64,000 bases of DNA, taken from the NCBI GenBank assembly GCA_028820635.1, contig JAPPIG010000108.1:49733-113732 (forward strand), read 5' to 3'. A program made the position numbers and the translations under genes. The stretch comes from Candidatus Poribacteria bacterium. Its GTDB lineage: Bacteria > Poribacteria > WGA-4E > WGA-3G. The notes under the pieces were generated by a model. That model worked only from the letters and a program-made list of their open reading frames with translations, did no database searches and was not told the origin of the DNA. This document shows positions 45,967-53,364 of this stretch, piece by piece. Position 1 is the stretch's first letter. Every line of letters starts with the position of its first letter.

Positions 45967-46066
45967 AATAAAAAAAATAAAATTTTTTCCAAAATAAGAA
46001 AAACACCTATAAAACCAGATACATACTGGATTTAGAGCGAATTTAAAAAAGATACCGTGGTATGAA

Positions 46067-46090
46067 AAATCATACCGTACGGTATGATTT
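46067..46090. promoter_or_regulatory. Perfect 24-bp palindrome
   Basis: AAATCATACCGT joined to ACGGTATGATTT is self-complementary. An imperfect half-site pair ATACCGTGGTATGA lies just upstream at 46052-46065, giving two adjacent CATACCG-type operators. It could be a regulator-binding site or a small hairpin; nothing else in the window carries it. Confidence 0.45.
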
Positions 46091-46098
46091 AAGTAGTT

Positions 46099-46325
46099 GT
46101 GATCTCCGAATCGCGACCCACATCTATAGAAGCAATTCTCCGAATCATGACTTTACGACCTGAACAGATAAAAACCGAAAATTGAACGCCTTTGTGGTAA
46201 GAATAAAGGCATTCAATTGCCACAAAACATCTTTGTAGGAGGGTTGTAACCCCGATTTCTTTGTAGGAGCGATCTCCGAATCGCGACGAAAATATTGGTG
46301 TCGGGAATCGAAGTTCCCTCCTACA
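46099..46325. repeat. PAL-A cluster in the 45582-46447 spacer
   Basis: Units are at about 46099-46118 (truncated), 46234-46258 (GGGTTGTAACCCC stem), 46262-46287 (GCGATCTCCGAATCGCGAC) and 46300-46325 (complement, GGGAATCGAAGTTCCC stem). Flanking copies of TTGTGGTAAGAA at about 46193 and 46357 and a shared ATTCAATTGCCACAAAACAT, which also occurs near 4492 in complement, form another repeat. Confidence 0.75.
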
Positions 46326-46384
46326 ATATAATTAATTGGGAGAAATTCTACAATTGAATGGCTCTGTGGTAAGAACAACAAACC

Positions 46385-46413
46385 TTGCCATTACACAAAA
46401 AATATGTTAAAAT
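46385..46413 (+). promoter_or_regulatory. Promoter for the 118-residue membrane protein
   Basis: TTGCCA and TAAAAT are separated by 17 bp. It lies about 35 bases upstream of the ATG. Confidence 0.5.
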
Positions 46414-46447
46414 TACCATAAATTAGTCCAAAAGAGTCCAGCAAAAG

Positions 46448-46804
46448 ATGGGAAATGCCTTTAAAAAAGCCATAATCGTATTCATCGCGTTTGTTGTCAT
46501 TTTAGTAGGCATCTTAATCGTTGTCATCCAACGTTATACACAATACGGTTCAATCCCAGATACGATGCAGATGGTTGACTTCCAGGGCATTCTCGTGTCT
46601 TTTTTAAGTGCAGCTATCCTGAGCCTGATTAGTGTTGTCCTAACCTTCAACTTGGCACGGGCATGGGTAAAGGAGCAACCAGAATTAGCGGAACGAATCT
46701 TTCGGCACGCTTTAATAATTAATCTCAGTCTTATCATTATATTTGGTAGTTTGGCGGGTGGGATTATCATTTTACGCACTTTATGGACAATTGGCTACTT
46801 TTAG
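46448..46804 (+). CDS. Small membrane protein of unknown function
   Basis: This 118-residue protein has three predicted membrane helices: about residues 7-27 (AIIVFIAFVVILVGILIVVIQ), 46-68 (ILVSFLSAAILSLISVVLTFN) and 89-110 (LIINLSLIIIFGSLAGGIIIL). Short charged loops separate them. No family recognised. It is immediately upstream of the infC promoter. Confidence 0.65.
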   Translation: MGNAFKKAIIVFIAFVVILVGILIVVIQRYTQYGSIPDTMQMVDFQGILVSFLSAAILSLISVVLTFNLARAWVKEQPELAERIFRHALIINLSLIIIFGSLAGGIIILRTLWTIGYF

Positions 46805-46805
46805 T

Positions 46806-46834
46806 TTGCATTTATGTTAAAAATGTGATATAAT
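46806..46834 (+). promoter_or_regulatory. Promoter for infC-rpmI-rplT
   Basis: TTGCAT and TATAAT are separated by 17 bp. The resulting leader is about 205 bases before the infC start. A further TTGACA at 46975-46980 has no convincing -10. Confidence 0.45.
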
Positions 46835-47048
46835 ATCATAATTAATATTTTTACGAAATATTCCGACACTATTTTAGCAAGTGTCCGTATTTTGTAAGGA
46901 TTGGTTTATTGAATACAAGTTCACGTAATGTCCGGTAAATTTTAGCCACGTGCGGTAAGGGTTCTTGATTTTGTTGACAAAGTCCTACTTATTTGTAGCC
47001 TGCACAACCGCTAATTGATTACCCAGCAACAACTTGGAGGTGTGAAAA

Positions 47049-47594
47049 ATACACTATAGAGGCAGACGTACGCAGAAACCGCGAGAAAGAAAAAGTCGTT
47101 CGAATTACCAGATTCGAGCCAAAGAGATTTTACTCATTGACCATGAAAACAAACAAGTCGGTGTGATGACCCCGCGCGAAGCGATGGAACGTGCTGAAGA
47201 AGTCGGATTGGACTTGGTCGAAGTTTCTCCAAATGCTGACCCACCCGTTTGCAAAATAATGGACTTCGGGAAGTATCAGTACGAAAAGAATAAACGTGAG
47301 CGGGAGGCTCGAAAGAAGCAAACAAAGATTGTTCTGAAAGAGATTCAATTTCGTCCAGATACAGCAGAACATGACTATCAATTCAAGAAACGTCACGTTG
47401 AAGACTTCTTGAAAAATGGGTGGAAGGTCCGAGCCACAGTCCGTTTCCGAGGCAGGGAGATGCTGCATACTGAGTTAGGCAAAAACATGCTCGCCCGATT
47501 GGAAGAGGATGTCGCTGAGATTGGAGAAGTTGAACAACCCCCTAAAATGGAAACACGCACCATGTCAATGCTCTTAACGCCGAAATCTTCATAA
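47049..47594 (+). CDS. infC: Translation initiation factor IF-3 with ATA start
   Basis: IF-3 prevents 70S association and checks initiator codons. The frame carries the conserved block YQIRAKEILLIDHENKQVGVMTPREAMERAEEVGLDLVEVSP, then PPVCKIMDFGKYQYE and the C-terminal domain. Codons between the upstream in-frame stop (47043) and GTG 47163 include no ATG, GTG or TTG; starting at the GTG would delete most of the N-domain. ATA at 47049 has GGAGG eight bases upstream and gives 181 residues, the normal length. E. coli infC uses AUU for autoregulation, so a rare start codon is in keeping. The start is inferred. Confidence 0.85.
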   Translation: MHYRGRRTQKPRERKSRSNYQIRAKEILLIDHENKQVGVMTPREAMERAEEVGLDLVEVSPNADPPVCKIMDFGKYQYEKNKREREARKKQTKIVLKEIQFRPDTAEHDYQFKKRHVEDFLKNGWKVRATVRFRGREMLHTELGKNMLARLEEDVAEIGEVEQPPKMETRTMSMLLTPKSS

Positions 47595-47783
47595 CGAAAG
47601 ATTCTCCGCAAGTATTTGACAAATCGTGCTTCTTTTACGATTTGACGGCTTTTTGAAGGGGAGTTATTGTTTGCGAGGAGACCGTGATTCTCCTTGTTGA
47701 TTTTGTGCGTTTACGCCTACTCTCACTTAACAGAACACCTTTCAAAATTAGTACGAATAAGCCACCAACAGAAGGATATTATA

Positions 47784-47975
47784 ATGCCGAAAATTAAAAC
47801 ACATAAAGGCGCAGCAAAACGTTTTAAATTTACTGCAAAAGGCAAGATTCGCCGCAAGCGAGCGTATGCCGGACACCTTTTTATCTCAAAATCAGCGAAA
47901 CGGAAACGCCGCTTAAGACAAAGCACGCTGGTAGACCCAAGTAATGAAAAACGTTTGAAACGTCTAATTTATTAG
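47784..47975 (+). CDS. rpmI: 50S ribosomal protein L35
   Basis: This 63-residue basic protein begins MPKIKTHKGAAKRFKFTAKGK, the L35 hallmark, and continues RRKRAYAGHLF. The start is the ATG preceded by GAAGGA eight bases upstream; the frame is open upstream but not conserved. It is part of the infC-rpmI-rplT unit. Confidence 0.96.
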   Translation: MPKIKTHKGAAKRFKFTAKGKIRRKRAYAGHLFISKSAKRKRRLRQSTLVDPSNEKRLKRLIY

Positions 47976-47984
47976 GAGTTCAGA

Positions 47985-48332
47985 ATGGCACGAGTAAAAA
48001 CAGGGAATGTCCGTCGAAAGCGGCGGAAACGGATGCTGAAGCATTCCAAAGGGTATCGCGGTGGACGCAACAACCTGAGACGTACCGCTATGGAGGCGGT
48101 TGAAAAAGGTTGGAATCACGCTTATGCACACAGACGTGCAAGAAAACGCGACTTTAGACGACTTTGGATCATGCGTATTAATGCCGCAGCAAGACTACAC
48201 GGACTCACATACAGTAAATTCATCCACGGACTAAAAACTGCCGGGGTTGAGTTGGATAGAAAAGTCCTTGCCGATATTGCTGTGCATGATGCAGCAGGAT
48301 TTGAACAACTTGCTGCCCTCGCAAAAGGGTAG
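47985..48332 (+). CDS. rplT: 50S ribosomal protein L20
   Basis: This 115-residue protein begins [19 protein letters not shown] and has the RNA-binding stretch [17 protein letters not shown] and [16 protein letters not shown]. In E. coli L20 also represses its own operon; no such leader structure was established here. It starts 9 bp after rpmI. A PAL-A repeat (48354-48380) lies right after its stop. Confidence 0.96.
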   Translation: MARVKTGNVRRKRRKRMLKHSKGYRGGRNNLRRTAMEAVEKGWNHAYAHRRARKRDFRRLWIMRINAAARLHGLTYSKFIHGLKTAGVELDRKVLADIAVHDAAGFEQLAALAKG

Positions 48333-48353
48333 TTAAAACCGATTGAAGGTGCT

Positions 48354-48380
48354 TGTAGGAGCGATCTCCGAATCGCGACC
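48354..48380. repeat. PAL-A unit
   Basis: TGTAGGAG followed by CGATCTCCGAATCGCGACC. It sits between rplT and the T-box leader and may act as a transcriptional boundary. Confidence 0.75.
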
Positions 48381-48414
48381 TTAAACCACAAAATTTGATA
48401 AACAATACACTATT

Positions 48415-48648
48415 AGACGGCGATGAAGGGACACAGTAGGAAGTTGAGACCTCTCAACAAGAGAGACCACGCCATCGGTTGGAAGCGTGGTTTTGAGAGC
48501 AACTGCCGAATTTCATCCTGAAGCCAATAAATAATGAAGCGGGCAGATTTCAAAGTCTGTCAAGCGGGGTGGTACCGCGGAAGTAGATGCCTATCGCTTT
48601 CGTCCCCAGAAGGATTAACCTTTATGGAGCGAAGTGATGGGTATTTTT
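48415..48648 (+). promoter_or_regulatory. T-box leader controlling pheS-pheT
   Basis: The T-box core GGGGTGGTACCGCGG (48566-48580) is followed by CGTCCCC (48601-48607), the second conserved T-box block. UGGU in the core pairs with a tRNA 3' end ACCA, fitting tRNA-Phe. Upstream lie GGCGATGAAGGGACACAGTA, a long stem I region and a hairpin at about 48542-48560. TTC at 48512-48514 in GAATTTCATCC is a candidate Phe specifier, but the stem I pairing is not certain. The leader precedes pheS by about 135 bp. Confidence 0.88.
48587..48648 (+). terminator. T-box-controlled intrinsic terminator
   Basis: The hairpin pairs ATGCCTATCGCTTT... with ...GAAGCGAAGTGATGGGTAT-type sequence (48625-48643) across a loop containing AAGGATTAACCTT, followed by TTTTT at 48644-48648. 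Uncharged tRNA would stabilise the competing antiterminator. Confidence 0.75.
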
Positions 48649-48707
48649 GTTGATAGCAATACTATATAGATACGTTCCAATTCAGTTAAGCAGGCAGAAC
48701 TTCTTCC

Positions 48708-48732
48708 TGTAGGAGCGAGCTCCAGCTCGCGA
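48708..48732. repeat. PAL-A unit between terminator and pheS
   Basis: TGTAGGAG followed by CGAGCTCCAGCTCGCGA. It lies between the T-box terminator and the pheS start, within the transcribed leader. Confidence 0.75.
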
Positions 48733-48783
48733 TAAACAAGACACATTGATATTGATCAACAATAGAATGAAATAGAGGCAATT

Positions 48784-49800
48784 ATGAAAGCAGAATTAGA
48801 AGCGATTCAAGCAGAAGCACTTGAAGCATTGAAAGCGGTAAAATCTTCGAACGCGCTTGAATCGCTTAGGATTGAATACTTTGGACGGAAAGGAAAGTTG
48901 ACAGATGTTATGAAGGGCATGGGACAACTTTCTAATGAAAAACGTCCGATAATAGGAAAACTTGCCAATGAGGTGCGAACCGCACTAACAGAAGCATTTG
49001 AAGCAGCAAAGAATTCGCTGAATAACCAGCAACAAGAACAGCAGCTGGAAACAGAATCTATTGACATCACGCTTCCCGGACGAAAACCAGCGTATGGAAA
49101 AGCGCATCCGGTGATGCAAACATTGGAACGAATTGAAGCGATCTTCACGCAAATGGGTTTTCAGGTGGTCACAGGACCGGAAGTAGAGACAGAGCATTAC
49201 AATTTTGACGCACTCAATACACCTCCCGACCATCCCGCGCGGGATTTGCATGATACTTTTTATCTAACGGATGGACACCTATTACGCACCCACAACTCCC
49301 CTGTGCAAATTCGCGCGATGGAGAACCAGAAACCGCCGGTACGCATTATTGTACCGGGAAAAGCGTACCGTGTGGATTACGATGTCTCACATACGCCTAT
49401 GTTTCATCAGGTTGAAGGATTGCTTGTGGATAGGCATGTCCCCTTCAGTGAACTAAAAGGGGTTTTGGTATCTTTCGCGCGACAGATGTTTGGCGACCAA
49501 ACGCAGATGCGTTTCCGTCCACATTTCTTTCCTTTCACAGAACCGAGTGCAGAAATGGATATATCATGCACGGTGTGTCTTGGTAAAGGGTGTCGTAGTT
49601 GTGGACACACTGGATGGATTGAAATCTTAGGTGCGGGTGCTGTTGACCCAGAAGTTTTCCGCGCTGTCAACTATGACCCAGAAGAAGTTACCGGTTTTGC
49701 CTTCGGCATGGGTGTAGAGCGAATCGCAAACCTACAATTCCGCATTCCAGACATCCGCACTTTCTATGAAAATGATCTCCGCTTCCTCCACCAGTTTTAA
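48784..49800 (+). CDS. pheS: Phenylalanyl-tRNA synthetase alpha subunit
   Basis: The catalytic subunit of the alpha2-beta2 PheRS charges tRNA-Phe. The 338-residue protein has an N-terminal coiled coil and class II motifs: HPVMQTLERIEAIFTQMGF, GPEVETEHYNFDALNTPPDHPARDLHDTFYL, motif 2 (GKAYRVDYDVSHTPMFHQVEGL), PFTEPSAEMDI, and motif 3 (FAFGMGVERIANLQFRIPDIR). Length is standard. It is preceded by the T-box leader, and pheT follows after a 180-bp repeat-rich spacer. Confidence 0.96.
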   Translation: MKAELEAIQAEALEALKAVKSSNALESLRIEYFGRKGKLTDVMKGMGQLSNEKRPIIGKLANEVRTALTEAFEAAKNSLNNQQQEQQLETESIDITLPGRKPAYGKAHPVMQTLERIEAIFTQMGFQVVTGPEVETEHYNFDALNTPPDHPARDLHDTFYLTDGHLLRTHNSPVQIRAMENQKPPVRIIVPGKAYRVDYDVSHTPMFHQVEGLLVDRHVPFSELKGVLVSFARQMFGDQTQMRFRPHFFPFTEPSAEMDISCTVCLGKGCRSCGHTGWIEILGAGAVDPEVFRAVNYDPEEVTGFAFGMGVERIANLQFRIPDIRTFYENDLRFLHQF

Positions 49801-49847
49801 AGGTAGTAGACACACTCCGCTATGCCGTAACAAATAGTAAGCACTCT

Positions 49848-49966
49848 TGTAGGAGGGAATCAACGTCAAATGCGCTTATGGCATTTGACGGGTTTGTAAC
49901 CCTGATATTCTTGTGCAGTAACCAAAGTAGGAGACACTCTTGTGGGAGGGGTTGTAACCCCGATTT
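49848..49966. repeat. PAL-A and PAL-B units between pheS and pheT
   Basis: A PAL-A head TGTAGGAGGG (49848) is interrupted by the PAL-B-like hairpin CGTCAAATGC...GCATTTGACG (49864-49890) and resumes as GGGTTTGTAACCCTGAT. A second PAL-A (TGTGGGAGGGGTTGTAACCC) lies at 49941-49966. A degenerate copy of the 45117-type repeat (AGTAGACACACTCC) begins the spacer. Confidence 0.75.
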
Positions 49967-49980
49967 TTAAGGACTTATCT

Positions 49981-52377
49981 ATGAACGTAACCCTAAATTG
50001 GCTAAAGACCTATATCAATTTTAACTTTTCCCCAGACGAACTCGCGGAAAGACTAACAATGTTAGGCATTGAAGTTGAATCTGTCAAACAGCTCGGCGCG
50101 GCATTGGAAGGCGTAGTTGTCGGTAAAGTAACTTCCATCAAACCACATCCGAATGCAGATAAACTTGTGCTGTGTCAGGTAGACATTGGTGAGACGAATG
50201 CGCTGCAAATCGTTTGTGGTGCACCGAATGTGTGTGAAGGAATGTTTGCACCTGTCGCAACAATCGGTACAGAATTGCCAACCGGCATTACAATCAAGCG
50301 CGCTAAATTGCGCGGAGAAGAATCGCACGGCATGCTCTGCTCAGAGAAAGAATTAGGCATCTCTGATGAAGCCGCAGGACTCATGGAATTATCTTCTGAT
50401 CTATCCATAGGTTCACCACTTACCGAAGCATTAGGATTAGATGATACGGTATTTGAGTTGGAAATAACACCAAACCGTCCCGATTGTCTCAGTATGATAG
50501 GCGTTGCCCGCGAGATTCGCGCTGAAACAGGTAACGACTTAAAACTTCCACACGTAGCCCTACAAGAAGACGAGGCAGATATAAATGAACTTACATCTGT
50601 AACGATTGACGCTCCCGACCTTTGTCCCCGTTATGCAGCGCGTGTTATCCGCGGCGTTAAAATCGGTGAATCGCCTGCATGGTTAAAACAACGACTTGAA
50701 TCTATCGGGGTCGGTGTTATCAATAATATAGTAGATATTACAAACTTTGTTTTGATGGAATATGGTCAACCCCTCCACGCCTTTGATTATCACAAACTTG
50801 CTGAAAATCGTATTGTTGTGCGTCGTGCAGCAGAAGGTGAACAAATCACAACACTTGATGAAGAGGAACGCAAACTTACTCCCGATATGTTAGTTATCGC
50901 AGATGCCGAAAAGCCTGTGGCACTCGCTGGAATTATGGGTGGCTATGACTCTGAAATCACCGAAGCAACATGTGACGTGCTGCTGGAAAGTGCCAATTTC
51001 CAACCGTCAAGCGTCCGCGCAACTGCTAAAAAGCTGGGAATAAATACAGAGGCTTCCTACAGATTTGAACGGGGCGCGGATCCGGAGGCTGTGATTCCTG
51101 CGCTTGACCGTGCAGCACAATTGATTATGGAATTAGCAGGCGGCACCATCTGTGAAGGCATTATTGATGTTTATCCCGGACAACGTGAACCGCTGCAAAT
51201 TCAACTGCGTGCCGAACGCGTCAATTTCATATTGGGAACCGAACTTGAAGCAGATGAAATAGTCCAGATTTTAAGTCGATTGGGATTTGGCATAGAAGCA
51301 TCACAATCAGAAGAAAATATGTATCAAGTCACCGTCCCATCGTTCCGCGGGGATATTACACGCGAAATTGATCTGATTGAGGAGATCGCCCGTGTCCACG
51401 GTTATGATAACATTCCAACAGCATTACCAAAGGGTGACATCCCTATCCCCCCGCCAAACATATCAGTAGAGGTGCGTAAACGTATAAAGCATTTTCTACT
51501 TGGTTCCGGCATGATGGAGACAGTAAACTATAGTTTCAGCCACCCAAACTGCTTTGACAAGATAGGGTTAGCAGCAGACAATCCACTTCGCCAAGCACTA
51601 CAACTGAAAAACCCGTTGAGTCCAGAGATGTCAATTCTACGCACAACGTTGCTGCCGAGTTTGCTTGATAATGCACAATACAACCACAATCATCAGATAG
51701 ATAATATCGCCCTCTTTGAGATTTCCACAGTGTTCATCCAAGCAGAGGAACCGGCGCGGGTTGCTGGTATTCTCGCTGGGGAAATTGGTGGCGGTGTCTA
51801 TGGAAATCCATATCGGCATCCAGACTTCTTTGATATTAAGGGTGTTGTAGAGGGCACACTTGAAGTCTGTGGTATTACCGATTATACATTCAATAAAACG
51901 GACGACCTAACCTTCCATCCGGGACGCAATGCTGAGGTGTTGTTAGAAGGAGCACGCATCGGTATTTTCGGGGAGGCGCATCCGACAGTGCTTGAAAGTT
52001 ATGAGCTGCCTTATAAAGCATATCTCTTTGAACTTGACCTGGAGGCATTAGCGAACGCAGCCGATTTTTCCAAACGTTTTGAACCGATACCTATCTATCC
52101 CAGCGTCCTGCGCGATCTCGCCATTGTTGTAAATGAAGATATGCAGTCGGATGTGCCGATAGCGTTAATCTATTCCACAGGGGGAGAATTGGTTGAATCG
52201 GTCCGACTGTTTGACGTTTATGTCGGAGATCAGGTGCCGGAAGGTAAAAAGAGTCTTGCCTACACGATCACGTATCACTCTGCAACTGAAACCTTGACAG
52301 ATAAGGCGGTTAACGATCTTCATGATAAGGTTGTAAAACGATTGCATGAAGAACTGGGTGCGGAACTGAGAATGTAG
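49981..52377 (+). CDS. pheT: Phenylalanyl-tRNA synthetase beta subunit
   Basis: The 798-residue beta subunit begins MNVTLNWLKTYINFNFSPDELAERL. Domains in order: an EMAP-type tRNA-binding OB fold (GVVVGKVTSIKPHPNADKLVLCQVDIG), B3/B4 editing domain (ELEITPNRPDCLSMIGVAREI), B5 (the RVNFILGTEL region), the class II-like core (EEIARVHGYDNIPTALP) and a C-terminal FDX anticodon-binding domain (YPSVLRDLAIVV). The start has AAGGA upstream; the frame extends 13 codons further up inside a PAL-A repeat. Confidence 0.95.
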   Translation: MNVTLNWLKTYINFNFSPDELAERLTMLGIEVESVKQLGAALEGVVVGKVTSIKPHPNADKLVLCQVDIGETNALQIVCGAPNVCEGMFAPVATIGTELPTGITIKRAKLRGEESHGMLCSEKELGISDEAAGLMELSSDLSIGSPLTEALGLDDTVFELEITPNRPDCLSMIGVAREIRAETGNDLKLPHVALQEDEADINELTSVTIDAPDLCPRYAARVIRGVKIGESPAWLKQRLESIGVGVINNIVDITNFVLMEYGQPLHAFDYHKLAENRIVVRRAAEGEQITTLDEEERKLTPDMLVIADAEKPVALAGIMGGYDSEITEATCDVLLESANFQPSSVRATAKKLGINTEASYRFERGADPEAVIPALDRAAQLIMELAGGTICEGIIDVYPGQREPLQIQLRAERVNFILGTELEADEIVQILSRLGFGIEASQSEENMYQVTVPSFRGDITREIDLIEEIARVHGYDNIPTALPKGDIPIPPPNISVEVRKRIKHFLLGSGMMETVNYSFSHPNCFDKIGLAADNPLRQALQLKNPLSPEMSILRTTLLPSLLDNAQYNHNHQIDNIALFEISTVFIQAEEPARVAGILAGEIGGGVYGNPYRHPDFFDIKGVVEGTLEVCGITDYTFNKTDDLTFHPGRNAEVLLEGARIGIFGEAHPTVLESYELPYKAYLFELDLEALANAADFSKRFEPIPIYPSVLRDLAIVVNEDMQSDVPIALIYSTGGELVESVRLFDVYVGDQVPEGKKSLAYTITYHSATETLTDKAVNDLHDKVVKRLHEELGAELRM

Positions 52378-52414
52378 GCAATTGTCTGAACTTGTGCTAT
52401 GTTTACATTTATAT

Positions 52415-52554
52415 TGTAGGTCGCGATTCGGAGATCGCTCCTACACAAGAATACTTATTGTAGGAGGGAACTCCGGGGAATGCCAAAAGGCATTCATACC
52501 CGGGGAACGCCTACAGGCGTTCATACCGTTGATTTCTTGATTTGGATTCCCGAC
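52415..52554. repeat. PAL-A pair with two nested PAL-C units
   Basis: PAL-A at 52415-52445 is followed by a second PAL-A starting at 52459 (TGTAGGAGGGAACTCC). That one is interrupted by two tandem PAL-C hairpins (52473-52500 and 52501-52536) and closes as GGATTCCCGAC at 52544-52554. The uninterrupted form is at 5808-5834. Confidence 0.75.
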
Positions 52555-52627
52555 TTTTTCAAGACCAACAATTTGAAAGTAGACGCAGCACTATATTTGC
52601 GGTTAGCAAACTCAGTTAAAAACTACT

Positions 52628-53329
52628 ATGCAGGCACACCGTATAAAGAACCTATTCTCAGCTATCGCACGCCACTACGATTTTCTAAACTCGCTGTTAA
52701 GCCTTCGGTTTGATCGTGTATGGAGACGGGAGACAGTCAAAGCAAGTAGTGTAACCCCTACAAGCAAGGTGCTTGATGTTTGCACAGGCACAGGAGAACT
52801 CGCTTTGGCGTATGCCGATAAAATTGACACAAGCGGTTCTGTCATCGGTTCAGATTTCTGCTTTGAGATGTTGGTTATTGGTAAGCAAAAAGTGGAACGA
52901 CAGGAACGCACGCATGCCTTTGTTCCGATTGAGGCGGATACCCTCACCCTCCCGTTTTCAGACAATACGTTTGACATTGTTTCTGTCGGTTTTGGTATCC
53001 GAAATGTTACTGATCTTGAATTGGGAATCCGTGAGATGACAAGAGTGGCTGTGCCGGGCGGTAGAATAGCCATCTTGGAGTTTACGCAACCTGTCAATCC
53101 GATGTTTCGTGGTCTTTACTATTTCTATTTCACGAAGATTTTACCTTTTATCGGCAATTGCATCTCGCGCAGCAAAGATGATGCCTACGGTTATCTTCCC
53201 CGCTCTGTTATGCAGTTCCCGAATTGCGATGCATTGAAAGCAGTTATGGAGCAGTGTGGACTAACAGATGTGCAGTATTATCGGAAAACTTTGGGTATCG
53301 TGGCAATTCATGTTGGTATAAAAGCATAG
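52628..53329 (+). CDS. ubiE: Demethylmenaquinone/ubiquinone methyltransferase family
   Basis: This 233-residue class I SAM methyltransferase acts in quinone synthesis. It has the family opening IKNLFSAIARHYDFLNSLLSLRFDRVWRRETV, the SAM-binding VLDVCTGTGELALAYA, the FSDNTFDIVSVGFGIRNVTD stretch, and PGGRIAILEFTQPVN...YYFYFTKILPFIG near the end. Whether it serves menaquinone or ubiquinone cannot be told (menG versus ubiE). It is followed 35 bp later by the SUMF1-fold lipoprotein. Confidence 0.92.
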   Translation: MQAHRIKNLFSAIARHYDFLNSLLSLRFDRVWRRETVKASSVTPTSKVLDVCTGTGELALAYADKIDTSGSVIGSDFCFEMLVIGKQKVERQERTHAFVPIEADTLTLPFSDNTFDIVSVGFGIRNVTDLELGIREMTRVAVPGGRIAILEFTQPVNPMFRGLYYFYFTKILPFIGNCISRSKDDAYGYLPRSVMQFPNCDALKAVMEQCGLTDVQYYRKTLGIVAIHVGIKA

Positions 53330-53364
53330 ATTTGTTTGGAAATTGAGATTATAGGAGAAAAACT

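Noticed and set aside
45803..46006. 67-residue minus-strand hydrophobic frame
   Set aside because: It is phenylalanine/valine-rich because the plus strand is lysine/asparagine-rich AT sequence; no start signal or homology.
46975..46980. TTGACA as an infC promoter -35 element
   Set aside because: No acceptable -10 lies 15-19 bp downstream; the pair at 46806-46834 is better.
52480..52713. 77-residue open frame upstream of ubiE
   Set aside because: It reads through PAL-C hairpins and overlaps ubiE out of frame.
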